A stretch of 64,000 nucleotides of DNA, taken from assembly GCA_902729315.2 (NCBI GenBank), contig LR746272.1, forward strand, positions 8,024,827 through 8,088,826. Reading direction: 5' to 3'. Under the pieces are notes generated by a model. The model saw only the letters and a program-made list of their open reading frames with translations, did not search any database and was not told where the DNA came from. Source of the DNA: Spirodela intermedia (Eukaryota; Streptophyta; Magnoliopsida; Alismatales; Araceae). How positions within the stretch are numbered: the stretch's first letter is position 1; each line of letters begins with the position of its first letter. A program made the translations under genes and the position numbers. Shown piece by piece: positions 12,518 through 25,400 of this stretch.

Positions 12518-14317
12518 AAGGCCGATCTGCCCCCGGTTATCCCTCAGAACGGAAGAAAATCGAACCCTTATTCCGTGGGACGAGAGCCTGGACTGTGATC
12601 ACAGCATCGCTTCCGCTCTCGGAGAAATCTCTTGGTCACGAAGGCTGCTCCCACCAAATCGGGAGAAATCCCACGACTTCTTCAGCCTTGACCCTCGAAA
12701 CGAGGCGGCGGCGGAGCTCTACAAGCTCCGGATTCGCTGAATCCCCACCGAATACAATCGAAATGAACGAGAGAACGACAAACGGCGATAACGAGATTCG
12801 CACCCACGAATCAGAGAAGCGGATGAAGAGGAAGGAGAGTCCGGAGCCCAGCGAGATCCCCAGAAAAGTTGATCCCCCAAAAAGGTGAACACGCCGACGC
12901 CGCAGCTGACCAGCCGCCACGACGTCTGGGGGACGACTTTTTAACGACACCGCACGCACCACCGGCCGAGGATTCAACCCACGAGACATTGACAAAAAAC
13001 GGTGTTCTGGAAAATCAAGAACACTGCTTTTTGTTTAGTCTCAAATTTATCGTCGGTGGGCAGTCCTCCCGTTGACTCGAGGAAAAATCGTGTCACCTAC
13101 AGCGCCTCTCTCCTCCCTAATTTCTGAGAAAATGAAGCTAAAAAATATATATAATCCGTAGGATGGATCAAATTATTCCATTTTTAATTTACTCTAAAAC
13201 CTGAATTGGAATAAAGAGACCCCAACAACTCTGATTGCGACCTTTTTTCTAGCTTTCTCCGACGGCGGATTCAGGTCAAAGAATAGGAACACGTTTGACC
13301 CATCCTACGTCATACGGGTTCCCCCAGAACCCTCACCTAGCCAGCCGTCATGAGCTCCCACCGACCCTCTCCTCCACCTCTGGTTTTCTCTCTCTCTCAT
13401 CTAGGGTTTTCACAAAATCCGATGCCCACCATTCGATCTCCGACCTCAGGGGATCTTGTTCAGAAAAATAATCACAGTAATTATCACTTATTGTTATAAA
13501 GTCCCACATGCATGCTAATCGAATGAAATTGGGTAAAATACTGGCACTCCTATGGCGCATCATCTTCTCCAAGATTTTATTTTATTTTCTCAGAGAAAAA
13601 AAAAAAAAACTTACAGAGGGTGCAGAAGCTGGAATCAACCAAGAAGACAACAGAACGGTCAAAGAAATAATGTCTTCAGAGCATACTTTCTCTTGGGCAA
13701 GTACATCTCCCTCTTCTTCTCTCTCTAGGTCATCAATGACCCCTGATCATGAGCCAACATAGATAAAACTAGCACCTCGCGTAGACGGCGCCGGAGCCGC
13801 GGGCGGCAGAGGGAGGAGGGCGGACGTCGTACGCTGGGTGCGAGATGGGTGGAAATGTGGGACCCACGATCAGGTAATGACAGACCGATCGTACGGCTAG
13901 TACTCGTTTGAAGGAGGCGGGCCTGAACATTATATTACCCGAACTTACCCGGGCCCGGCCGAACCCGTGCTGTACCCAGCCCACTGCACCTCTCCATTTA
14001 ACGTAATTTATTTTATTTTCCCAGAACGAACGTTACAGAAAAAATAACTCCAACTGTTACCAGTCCAATCTGAAGAGCGATCTCTCCTCGTCAACGTAGA
14101 GCGCATGATTCCCGAGCCCGCTGACTCTCGACCGGAGGCAACGTGGGCCTCTGACTTTGACCTCTCTCGAACTGCTCTCTCGCCAATTGGAGTGGAGATT
14201 TGCAGAATCCGCCGTCAGATGTCTGGGCTGCTCAGGATTCTTCCCTGCCTGCGAGTTTCAACGGGGGGTCATTGAAAGGAGTAAACAAGCAGCCAAAACT
14301 ATGGTGGATCGATCGGG
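12518..14317. other. PAT1 upstream region and MPP10 3' flank
   Basis: This 1.8-kb interval carries the PAT1 promoter and leader on its left, and the 3' end of the next minus-strand gene on its right. A 119-codon open frame on the minus strand (12636-12995) and a 97-codon frame on the plus strand (12595-12888) overlap here. Neither has a family signature or splice context, so I do not call them. The first is hydrophobic and could be a small membrane protein, but nothing supports that. Confidence 0.4.
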
Positions 14318-14749
14318 TTAGACGCGAAAAATACCATTTGGCCGATCCAGATTCTTGTTTCCCCTCGCCTTCTTCGCCGTTTTCTGCGCCTCCTCGGCTG
14401 CAGCAGCAGGTTCAGGTTGATCAGACCAATAACGACACTCGAGAATATAGAGAGAGAGAGAGAGATAATGGACCTCGAATGGCAAAAATGGAGATAGTAT
14501 AAAAGTCAGAAGAAAGAGAAAGAGAGAGACATCGAAATCAAATGGGCAGACGAACAATTTATCACATTGACTACTCCAAAAAATAAACTATAACACACCC
14601 GCATAGAAAGAGAGAGAAATCTCTTGGAGATAATAGACTTTGGATGGCAAAAATGGAGATATCATAAAAGTCAGAAGAAAGAGAGAGAGAGAAAAGATAT
14701 CAAATTGAGAAACCAATATTGAATCCAAAATAACGTATAACACACCCAC

Positions 14750-14793
<44 letters not shown>

Positions 14794-17700
14794 CTTGGAG
14801 ATAATAGACCTTGAGTAGCAACAATGGAGATGGTATAGAAGTCAGAAGAGAGAGAGAGAGAGATAAAATGGGCAGACCAACAATAATCAGACTGAACTAA
14901 TCCAAAATAAAGTTTAACAGACCCACATAGAAATCGAGAGAGAGAGAGAGAGAGAAATCACTTGGAGATAATAGACCTTGAATGGCAAAAATGGAGATGG
15001 TATAGAAGTCAGAAGAGAGAGAGAGAGAAGGCGAGATCAAGTGGGCGGTCAGACCTTTGAACTTCCTCTTCTTCTTAGCTCTCCTGCGTTTTCTGTCAGC
15101 CTGGGTCAGCTCCGCTTCTTCTTTGACGTCACCTTTTCCACTAAAAATCTCCTCAGGAGCGAGCATGGCTGCGTCGGAGATGGCCAGAGGAGCAACCTGT
15201 TGATGGCGCCAACCAAAAGAAGCCACGTCAGAGCGCCACCACAAAGTCTCAAGCCGCACAGGTAGTCTCAAGCTCGCTTACCTCTTCCATCGCCAGAGCG
15301 GGGATGTTAGCCTGAATAGACAGGTCTTCGATAACCTGTCGAAGATCAAGGGCGCATTAGGCTTAACGTGGTCCAGCAGTTAGGGTTTTCTATCGTTTTC
15401 TTCTCCAGGGGGGCTTACTGGCTTAGGGGCGAAGTGAAAGTGGGACAAAGCATCCAGCTTCAAGCAGAGTCTCTTGAACAGCGCGCCCGCCTGAGGAAGA
15501 GGAAAGGAAGGGATGGCCGTTAATTATAATATTTTTATTTTTTCAACCCAATTGGTCCGAGAATTAAATAAGGCATAAAAATCCAGAGAAATTGAGAGAA
15601 AAAAAAACCCAGCATACGAATAATGGAGATCATTAAATCGTTGGCATACCTCCTTCTTCAGTTCATCTGAGGATGAAAGAGGGGCAGATGCAAGTCCAGT
15701 GGTCTGCGCGTACTCCTCCTGAAAAAGAGAAATTACCACAAGAGTCAAAATATATATATATATATGGGAAATTATTGTCCAAAGTCTGCCCATACCAACC
15801 TCATAGATCTCTGCGAGCCCCTTTTTGCTCTTGTTGTCGTCCTGTGGTCATTAAATGATGAGGAGTTCAGAAATAACAGCAGTTTGCGCAAGGGAAGGGA
15901 GTGAGAATATCCTCTGGTATGAGGAGTTCATACCAACTCTTTGAGCTCCTTTGGTGCCTTAGAAGGTAAACTGGGCGCCCTTTGAACGTCATCAAAGTGT
16001 CCCTGAACAAGATTGCAACAAAATTAGCGTTTACTGAAGAAGAAAAAAGGTCGGGAAATTTATGGAGATGGAGAATATGTTTATGAATGTGATATTTTTC
16101 AGCCTAATATTTTGGTGAGAATCCAAAGTCGAAGGAATATTCTACCTTAGCAACAGGGGTCACATGATTTGCAAGCTCCGACCAACCTACCATCTCATGC
16201 TGGTTGCAAGGTCTAATCATTTCTATAATGATTCAGAAGATCGTTCAATAAATCCTCATTATAGGTCTCCACATTAATTATAAAACATAACTTAGACAAT
16301 CAGTTCTTTCTCTAACATTCTAAAAACCATTAACATGTAGTATCATGCAAATAGAAATACCCCCTTTTTTTTTCCCAGGCATAACCATGTAACATGTAGC
16401 ACACTCGATTGCATTCAAATATTGTTCAGGAATTTTGATTCATAGAGTTGTCTATAATGAAGATCTTCCATGCGAGTCACCTGGAAGGATGTTAATAGCC
16501 AAAATTTGACAGTTACACAGAAAATATCAGAATTTAAAATTTGATGAATACTTTTATGGATATCTATAAAAAATTTACTCTAAGAGAATGATTTCTTAAA
16601 GCTCGATACAACTAGTGTGGCTATTTCAGTTATAAACACTGCATAGGCCTTCTCCGAGCAAATATGCTATCTTCTTAGAACCATATTGGCATAATCAATG
16701 AAAAGAACAATGAATTTCTAATTCATAATTAAATAGTAAAAACACTAGAGATAAGAGAATTAACTCCAAAGAAAACTGAATATTTTCAATTGGATTACCT
16801 CGCGAATCCTCTTCAGAATTATATCTTCAATAATATCTGTACTTTCCTCGGTGATAATTGGAGGAGGCCCCCTGTTGTGTTCAAAGTCCAGGTCAACTTC
16901 CAACGCACTGTTTTTTGGCCGTTTTGCAGCAGAAACCTTCCTCGACGGAAATGAAAACAAAAGAATAAAGGTAGAAATCATGTTTCAGATTAAACTCTTA
17001 CGAACTAAATATGATTTAAACGTCTTTGACAAAATGAATGATAAAGGAAGCAGCCACCTCTCCAAGCATGGCCCAAGTTTTGGGCGCCAAATTTTCTTTC
17101 TCCATCTGCTCTATCTCAGACTTGAGCTTCCTACTCTGTCTTTCGAATGTAGAGAGTGTCTCGTCATCCTGTTAAATAAATAAATTAAATGAGAAGAGAA
17201 AAAACATGCTAAGATGTGTCAATTCCAAAACAGCACTTAAAAATGAACCTGACTGTCAAGTTCCGCATCATCTGCTTGGCGATCATCAATATCTGTATCA
17301 CCCGGAGATTCCTTTTCTTCGTCAGACTGCTCTAATTTATTTGAAGATCGCCATTTTTTCTTTTTATCCCCAGGCTGTGATGACTTTTTATTTTTGTCGC
17401 CAAAAAAATCATCATACCTGATAGAAATATTTGAAAAAATAAGTACTGGAAAAATAAATAAGCAAAAAGTAGCGAAAAACGACCAAACAAAAAAAGTTGT
17501 GTATGATAACGTTATAATTACATAAATACTGTAAATGTTCTAAGTGATATTAGTTTTCTATAAATGGATAATAACCCAAGTTGGGCACCGAGCTGTGTGA
17601 GCGATTAACCCATAAGGAACCTCACAAATTTTCAGCATTGGAAATACAACTTTCTTTTGGAGGCTGTGGAATGCACTATCATTTCCTAAATACTTTGGCT

Positions 17701-19510
17701 TGTTAATATAAGATGCTATGGTGAAACTAAAACAAGAAAAAGGATAACAGAGAGGAATACTTTGCAAATAGACCAGAGTCGGGATCTTCATTTTCGCGTC
17801 CATCACCCTGAGGGTCATACTGCAGGTCAAAATAATAGTCAGGACATTGTATATATCAAAATAATAATCGGTCGGTTTATGATGGAAACGCCAATGTAGA
17901 AACACAAAAAAATCAACATAAATAATAACCACCATATATCAACTTTGGGGCATAATCATAACCATGCCGGTACACGGAGCTCCGAAGAAAAATTTATGTC
18001 ACTCATTGAGCATCCATATCTTGGTAAAAAAGAGTTGATCGGCACAAGTTTTCCTGTAATTGTCTGCAGGCTTCGGAAACGTATGGCCTCGGCGCTATTT
18101 TAATGCCTTCAAACACCTTAGCTAGTTATCGTTTATCTTAAAAAAATATCTGCGCTGGGATTTCAGTATTTTAATGTAAAGTGTAATTTTCTCTTAGATT
18201 CTAATCTAGAACATTTTATCCCCAACTTTTTCAACAGCAGACCATGTTTCACAAAGTTTGAAACATAAATTTATTTTCTGAAGTTCCATCACATGCAAGA
18301 TATTTATACCTGTAATCATATATAAAGCGTGCATATATATGTGCAAATAGAAATCGGATAGATAGTTTCAGATCAAAGGTGTAGTACTGCTTGTAGTAGC
18401 GGTCCTTATATCTCGTATTAACGATCGAAAGATGGTAAGAAAAAAAAAAAACTCTATTTGATGGGCCATGAATAGTAGGACAATTTACTATTTGGCCTGG
18501 CCTGAGAGATTCTGCCACAGCATCCCTTTAGAGGGGGAAAATATATTCAGAACACTAATATGGAAATGCTGATTCAGATGGAAGAATGAATGGATTAACA
18601 ATAAATTTTATGAAACCGGTGCATAAAATTCATTTGATTTCTGGAAAAAAAAAAAGATTTTGTGACTGATTGACAGTACTACATTTATGCGCCAAATTAA
18701 TCAACAAAATATCAAATTTCTAATATAGGCACAAGTTTCTTGAAGATAACTGCAATTCTTCCTGTGGCAAGTCGACAAGGTTTGAACGGTAATATACACA
18801 CCAATAGATGTTGAGCATTGTCACGTCCTAGTCCTTGAAAACAAAAAGCTCGTCCGAGACGCATCAAAGTAGATATACGACAGGCTTACCTCGTGCTCTA
18901 TTAAATATTCATCCTCGTCCTCATCTTCGTCTTCATCTTCATCTTCATCTTCATCTTCGTCTTTATCCTCATCATCCCTACCATCCTCCGAGTAATCCGA
19001 CTCATTGCCCTCCAAAAGACTATCGGACGCACCGCCACCTCGCCTCACATTCCTCTCTCCCCCTTCTGCTTGTTCATCTTCCAGGATCTCTTCCTCCTCG
19101 CCAGGATCCTCCATATCTTCTGCCTCTAAATCTTTTTCTTCTTTCCCTCCCCTTCCATCCTCTTGTGGGACCTTCACGCCCAACAGCTCCTCGGGGGCCA
19201 TCTTCTCGAACCGCCGCAGGTCTCTCCTCAAAACCGGGAGCAGTGGGCGAGACTGGACCTCTATCTGGTGCCATATCTGCTCCGCGTCGAAGCTTTCGTC
19301 GGCGAGCAGGCGGTCGAGAGGGAGGGGATTCGTACAGAATGGAAGCAGCGAAGAGAAGAGGTGCGTGGAAGCCTCACGGGCTAGACGCGCGAGGTCCGGG
19401 GACGGGGTGAGGTAATACGGCGGCGCCGCCGTCCGCAGCCGCTCGAGGGCCTCCATTGCCGGCGGCAAGGGCTCCAAAACCCCTCCGACGGGGCTAGGGT
19501 TTGGCGCCAT
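14318..19510 (-). CDS. MPP10: U3 small nucleolar ribonucleoprotein MPP10
   Basis: This is a nucleolar protein of the small-subunit processome, needed for early 18S rRNA processing. Exons in transcription order are 18890-19510, 17761-17819, 17249-17417, 17058-17168, 16799-16936, 15934-16002, 15800-15841, 15650-15718, 15419-15490, 15282-15335, 15055-15196 and 14318-14397, about 541 aa. The start is the ATG at 19510, since the frame upstream has no ATG. Landmarks are FDAEQIWHQIEVQSRPLL, RRFEKMAPEELLG, a long Asp/Glu run near 190-205, YDDFFGDKNK, KENLAPKTWAMLGE, KGLAEIYE, LFKRLCLKLDALSHF, APLAISDAAMLAPEEIFSGK and a basic KRRRAKKKRKFK tail. One conserved block expected between the acidic run and YDDFFG (a KFLKI...LEEFLE-like segment) was not found in the 1.07-kb intron 17820-18889. 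An exon may be missed, or the block may be lost. The acceptor at 16937 is AAG and not CAG. Confidence 0.93.
14446..15050. repeat. About 165-bp tandem repeat filling the last MPP10 intron
   Basis: The phrase GGAGATAATAGAC (first copy GAGATAATGGAC) recurs near 14461, 14628, 14797 and 14962. Each time it is followed by a GGCAAAAATGGAGAT-like string, a GTCAGAAGA string, a GA run and a GGGCAGAC-like string. About three and a half units fill the intron (14398-15054). The last unit merges into the splice donor at 15053-15054. Confidence 0.9.
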
Positions 19511-22423
19511 CTCCCCACTCTTCTCAACGGCCTCTCCCACCTTGACACCTTATGTGCAGTATGAGCCCGGATTAACCCGATTTTCTCCAAATCACCGGTT
19601 GGGACCGGACTCGGCCGGTTTATCTTTTAAAAATTATAGATAAGAGCATCGTTGTTGAAAATTACATCATAATTATTTATCAATGCCTCCGTATCTTGTG
19701 TATTTTTAAGAAATATATAAATTTAAGAAATATATATATTGCTACAAGATAATATTTTAAATATTTTAGATAATTAAATAACAGCCGACTCTATGTAGCT
19801 TGGGCCAAACGGTTTATTTCTTCAGAATTATAAATAGGATCATCATTATTTAAAATTACATCATAATTATTTATCAATACCTCTCGTATCTTTCATTTTT
19901 TATCAAATGCATCATAATAGTATAATGAGAATATTTGTGGGTAACTAAATATTTGCCACTATTCATTATGGATACAACTTGACTTTCTCTAATTATTTTT
20001 AAAATATAAATAAAATCATCATTTTCATAAGGATAAGATTCGAAATTTACATTCTTTAAAACTTTATAACATTAGAAGAAATTGTATAGATATAAGGATA
20101 AGATTATAAATTTATTAGATAACCATAGAACTTCCAACTCCTTAGTATGTTAATTAATTTGTAGTTTATTGCTAATTTTTTATTCCTTTTGTGGACATCA
20201 TCAGAAAAAAATCATCATCATTATTATCATGTTCATCATCATCATCATCGTCCACATCTGAAAAGGGAAAAATATAGATTATTGGTTGAAGTAAGTAAAA
20301 AAAAGCTTTATGGCTATAGAGTATGACATTAATAATGGAGCATTCTTGCTATTTACCATAGTCCTAAAAATACTACGAGGATTATATTAAGATATATTTT
20401 AAAGTGTTTTTAAGGCATTTTCATTCAATGATATTTTAATTTTGTATTTTTATGCAACTATGTAAGTGAATATGTAATTTCTCAATGATTCCTTCTTCCT
20501 CATTAAAGGTGTATTTAGTGTTTTAAAAACAAGATGCTCCTGATGCTCTTTTATATTTTCTACATATGTTACATTGATATTTATAATTCAAGATTGTTCT
20601 TCATTGAATCATGGAGAAAATAGTATTATAAGTTTTTTCTCAATAATATCATTGGTGCCTAATCAAGAAAACTTTGGTGCTCACTAGTTTGATTCTTAGA
20701 AATCATCATTGTTCACATTTTAGAAATATGCTAATTTATTCTAACATTCACTATGTAATCACCATCATTTCAATTGTTTGAGGAAAATTTATTCTTAAAT
20801 TTAATAAAATATATTTTTCTTCAATTATAAAATTTTGATAGGCTAATTTTAGTTTTTCACAACTATGGTATTGAAAATAGCCATAATATTGAAGAAGCAG
20901 TCCACTTTTTCAATATTATTTTTATCAAGAAATATGTAAAACTATTTAAAAAACTTGTAGCAATAAGCCCCTCAGATGAAAGCCAATGTCATGAAAAAAA
21001 ACATATTCTAAAAATTATTATGGTCGGGACTATGGTTGGTCCAAATCCAACTATGACTCAATTTACACTATTTAAATACCAAACATTTAATATTATTGAA
21101 GTTGAAGTGAAGGATGTGAGTCATTTGTCCTCAGTAGACAAGTTTGGATGGCCGATGAGAGTCACGTCTACGCTTGAACAGAACCAATCAGTACATCTTT
21201 CGGCTAGTTGATAACCAAAACCTTCTTTCATATTAACTTTCATGCCTATCAATAGTCAAACTAGGAATATATTGAGCTTCCTAAATCTTAATATTGTAAC
21301 TTTGTGATCATTTAAACAAAAAAGTAAATAAATTATCATGTTCATTATTGTAGTCATCATCCACTTCATTTTATTTCTCTTCTTCTTTGACATAATTATG
21401 ATCTTATTTTTTAATTTATCAAACCATTTAGTTATAGTTTTCTATTTGTTTCTTTACATTATTTTTTTATTGTAAATACTGCAACCAAAATCTTTTTCTA
21501 ACTACAGAGGATGACATGAATGATTGAGCTTGCTTCCCATGTTAAGTGGTTTTGAAAATATTATAAGGATAATTTTAAAGTATATTTGCATTTTTTGGGT
21601 ATTCATTTATGATAATAATTTAATTATGCTATTCGATGCAACCTCATTAATGAATACGTTCATTCTTTGTTATCCTTTTATTTTTTAAAGGAATAGCTCG
21701 ACCGGTCTATTTATTTTTAATAACTATAAATAGGATCATCGTTGTCGAAAAAACATCATAATTATGTATTAATTCCTCCGTAATTTTTATTTTTTAAATT
21801 AATATTTACCCGGCAGAAGAAAATGTATTGATACAAGAAGAATATCTGAAATTTATCAGATAATTAAAGAACAACCAATTCGGAGATGGTCGGGTGAGAA
21901 GGGTGGGATGCACCTGGCGCACGTGCGGTTTCACACGTATACACGTGGACAGGCAATGGCGTGTGACAGTAATGGGATTCGCCGGCGAGAGTTCGAAGCT
22001 TTCTTCGTTTCTGGCGATTAACCAGGTTTCCACGGGGATTCGGGGGAGAGAGAGGAGGGGGAAGGGGGTTGTCGAAGATCTCATCTCGTGGGGTGCCGGC
22101 GAGGAGCCTGCCGATGAGGGAGGAACCGAGAGTACGCGGTATCCGATTGGAGAAGTCTGGGTTTTCACTAGCGTCTAGGTGATCGCGGGTGGTTGTCTCC
22201 TTGTTCGAGGTAGGTTTATTCTGCACGCAGTTGCTCGTCGTTTTTCTCGGGGCCTGAAAGGAGGCAGAAGAAGGCCATAAAGGTCTCTGAGGCAGATTCA
22301 TCGGCGTGAATTTGGCCACGGGATCGTTTCCCGCTGTTTTGGAGCTACAGGATGGAGATCAGATGAGATAGATTTCTCCCTTGCGTGGGGAACGGAGGGA
22401 GAGCCGCTTGGCGGGCGTGATCG
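19511..22423. other. AT-rich head-to-head spacer between MPP10 and the PX gene
   Basis: This 2.9-kb interval should include both promoters near its ends. The middle is very AT-rich, with ATC/CAT runs near 20208-20255 and a dispersed repeat (separate entry). No coding exon was recognised. Open frames at 21806-22319 lie in the leader of the PX gene or on its opposite strand and look like shadows. Confidence 0.5.
19619..21795. repeat. Three dispersed copies of an about 80-bp AT-rich element
   Basis: Copies lie near 19619-19705, 19809-19893 and 21709-21790. Each reads roughly CGGTTTATTT, AATTATAAATAGGATCATCG, then ACATCATAATTATTTATCAA and a CCTCCGTAT-like end, with substitutions between copies. 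They share one orientation and no open frame, so they look like remnants of a local or transposed repeat. Confidence 0.8.
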
Positions 22424-25400
22424 ATGGAGAAGGCATCGGAAGGAGTTGCCTCGCCCGATCCGTTGGGTGGATATTGCTCCTGGTTGGACAACAAGTCCGA
22501 TGATGACGATGATGCTTCGCCAGCCTCATCACACTTCTCCTGTGAGGGTTCGGAGTTTGAAAGGTACTGCAGTGCGAATTCGGTTCTGGGAACCGCGAGC
22601 ATTTGCAGTTCTTCTGGGAATCACGGCGAGTTCCTAGATTCATTTAGGAGTTTTGGACCTGGGGAAGACAGCCTTGCCGAGGGTCCAAGCGTCAGAGATA
22701 GGATTTGGAGAAATCAAAGGTCGGCGGATGATACTTTCTTTGGAAAATTTGATGGTTTTTCTGATGGGGAAGGTGACTCCAGTAGAGCAGACCCTGCGGT
22801 TGAAATCAAGTTCCCTGTTTCAGGGTCGGACGGTCTTCCTAAGGAGAGAACTAGTTCCAAATTATTTATAGGTTCCAATCAAAACGGTGATAATTATTTG
22901 ATTCCTTCTGGGGTGCGAGTAGCAAGAAAATCGCAGCATCTAAGGTTGCCATCCCATGCAAATGCGCTCGAATCATCATGCTCTTCCTCACAAATGGGAG
23001 GTCCACGTGCTGACCCTGAATTATCTGAGAAGTTGAATTTTTGTTTTCAGGGTTCCACTTCAGCTTGTCTGCCTGGAATCGAATCAGTTCCAGATGAGAA
23101 CAGCTCAGTAAGATATGAACATTCGGAAGGGGAAGGCTCTTTGCTTGATTATGGTACTGATGGTGAGGGTGATATTTGTATGAACTGGAATAATACTTTT
23201 AATCGCAATTGGGAAGGTAGGGATCAGAACGAGAACCCATTGCTTATGAACTCTTCAGTGGCATTTGGTAACGATGATTGGGATGAATTTGAGCGAGAGA
23301 CAGAAGTTATCGAATTGGACTCTATCCCATTTCGTGGGGGAAAGGGTGACCATTTTGAGGTGGAAAATAACATTTTTGAAGTACAAGATGACGGACTGAT
23401 CCAGCATTTTAATCCAGGAAGAATAGAGCAAGAATTTGTGGGGGGAAAATCAGGGGCAAGCAGCCAAGTACTGCAGGAAGATAAGTCGTCTGGTAATGTG
23501 ACAGGATATCACGTTGGGAAGCTGCTGATTGAAAATGGGGTCTTGAAAGTTCAGAGCTCTAGTGTCAGAGCAGAAGACTCGGTTCTTCCTGGTGCTCATA
23601 GGGCGAAAAGCAATTGCAATTTAGAGAAAGATGCTCATTATAAATCCAAAGAAAAAGTGATCAGCGTGGATGGGGATGGGAATGGAATTTCTGGAATGAT
23701 TTCAAGCCCTTATCTTGATAACTCTGCTTCCCAGTTTAATTGTATTCCTACCAGGGAATCGGAAAATAAAGAAATTGAGCCTCAAGAGGAGCGCAAAGCT
23801 GCTGATATCCTTCCAGATGTTCAGAACAGTCGCGACTTTACAGACATTGATAATCTGGATGTGGCGGCTGATCAGGTTAGCCAGACTATAAATGATTCAT
23901 GTCCTCAATTTTAGTATAAGTCAAACACATGCGTATGCACACGCACACGTTAATGGAAGGAAAAAAAGAAGAAGGAGAAAGCCTTCAGTATGACATGGGT
24001 TTTAGATGATAAACACCAGAATACATTTCTTGACATTTTTCTTCCTTGCTTTTGATTGCCGCTTTTTTGAAATTTCTGAAACGCGTCTTTTAAATTGCAT
24101 CATTCTGAGGTGTGTCACCTGAAATGTTGCAATTGAAATGTTTAAAATCCTTACGTGTGACTGATTCTTACTGTTTTTTGCTCCATTTTTTGCATATGGC
24201 ATTTGAATATGTTTGGACCAGGATTCCATCTTCAACTCTCTCGAATTCTGTAATGAATGCATTTCTAGTTTTGCTGTTCTATAACAATGTAGTTGATGCT
24301 GTAGAATTGGAATCATAGCATAGAACTGGCGTCTTGGAGGGCATCTCACGCCTTGGAGGAATCAATGTACCCTTTTGTACTTCCATAAACATGGAGTGTG
24401 CCTAGAGAAGCTTAAGCTCTTAACCAATCATTCTTCTTGTGACCATTAAGGAATGGAGTGAGAGGCCCCTATTCCGACTCATAGTGAAGCCATCTCACAC
24501 CTTGGGGAACCTCTCTATTCTCTCTGTACTTCTGCCATGGAGTACGCTGAGGGAAACTTAAGCTCTTAACCAATCTGTCTTCGAGCTGTGCACTGAAAAA
24601 TGATGCTTGGTTTGGTTCATCTTCCATGTGGTTCTGTCATTGTCATATTTGCTTTTACCAAAATTCCTCCATTATTGGTTTTTAAACTTTCATTGGGGAA
24701 AATATTTATCTTGTGCTGCACCTTCAGCTTCTGGGATTTACTTTTGTCATATCTTTCAGGTTGAAAAGTATGAAACCTCTGAATTCTACCACGAGATGGT
24801 TCTTGAAATGGAGGAGATCTTGCTTGATTCTGGAGAAAGTGCTGGAGCTAGGCGCTCTCAAGGTGATCGGGGTGATACTTCCCAGAAATCTTATAATTTC
24901 AGAGACGGGGGTTCAACGGCATCCATATCTGGGACGGATGACTTTTATACGGGAAATCAGTATCCCGTAACGATTGATTGTATTGAAGTTGTTGGTGCAA
25001 AGCAGAAGAAAGGAGATGTTTCATTTGGGGAAAGATTAGTTGGGGTGAAGGAATATACAATATATATATTGAGAGTGAAAAGTGGTAAAGATCAGTGGGA
25101 GGTGGAGCACAGATACCGTGATTTCCTTACTCTCTATCATCAGCTAAAGACTCTATTTACTGATCATGGTTTGACGCTGCCTTCTCCCTGGAACAGTGTG
25201 GTGAGAGAATCTAGAAACTTATTTGGTAATGCATCCCCAAGTGTCATCACTCAAAGAAGTATTCTTATTCAAGATTGTCTGAACTCTGTGCTTCATTTTA
25301 GATTTTCATCTGGAACCCCTAGTCCTCTGATCTGGTTTCTATGCTCAAACAGAGTCTCCCATAGCTCTGATCCGTTGAATCATCTCGGTCAAAATCCACA

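Noticed and set aside
12595-12995. Overlapping open frames of 97 and 119 codons upstream of PAT1
   Set aside because: They have no family signature, no support from splice sites, and lie where the PAT1 promoter and leader should be.
19511-19540. Ten-residue upstream extension of MPP10
   Set aside because: It begins with GTG and not ATG. The first ATG is at 19510.
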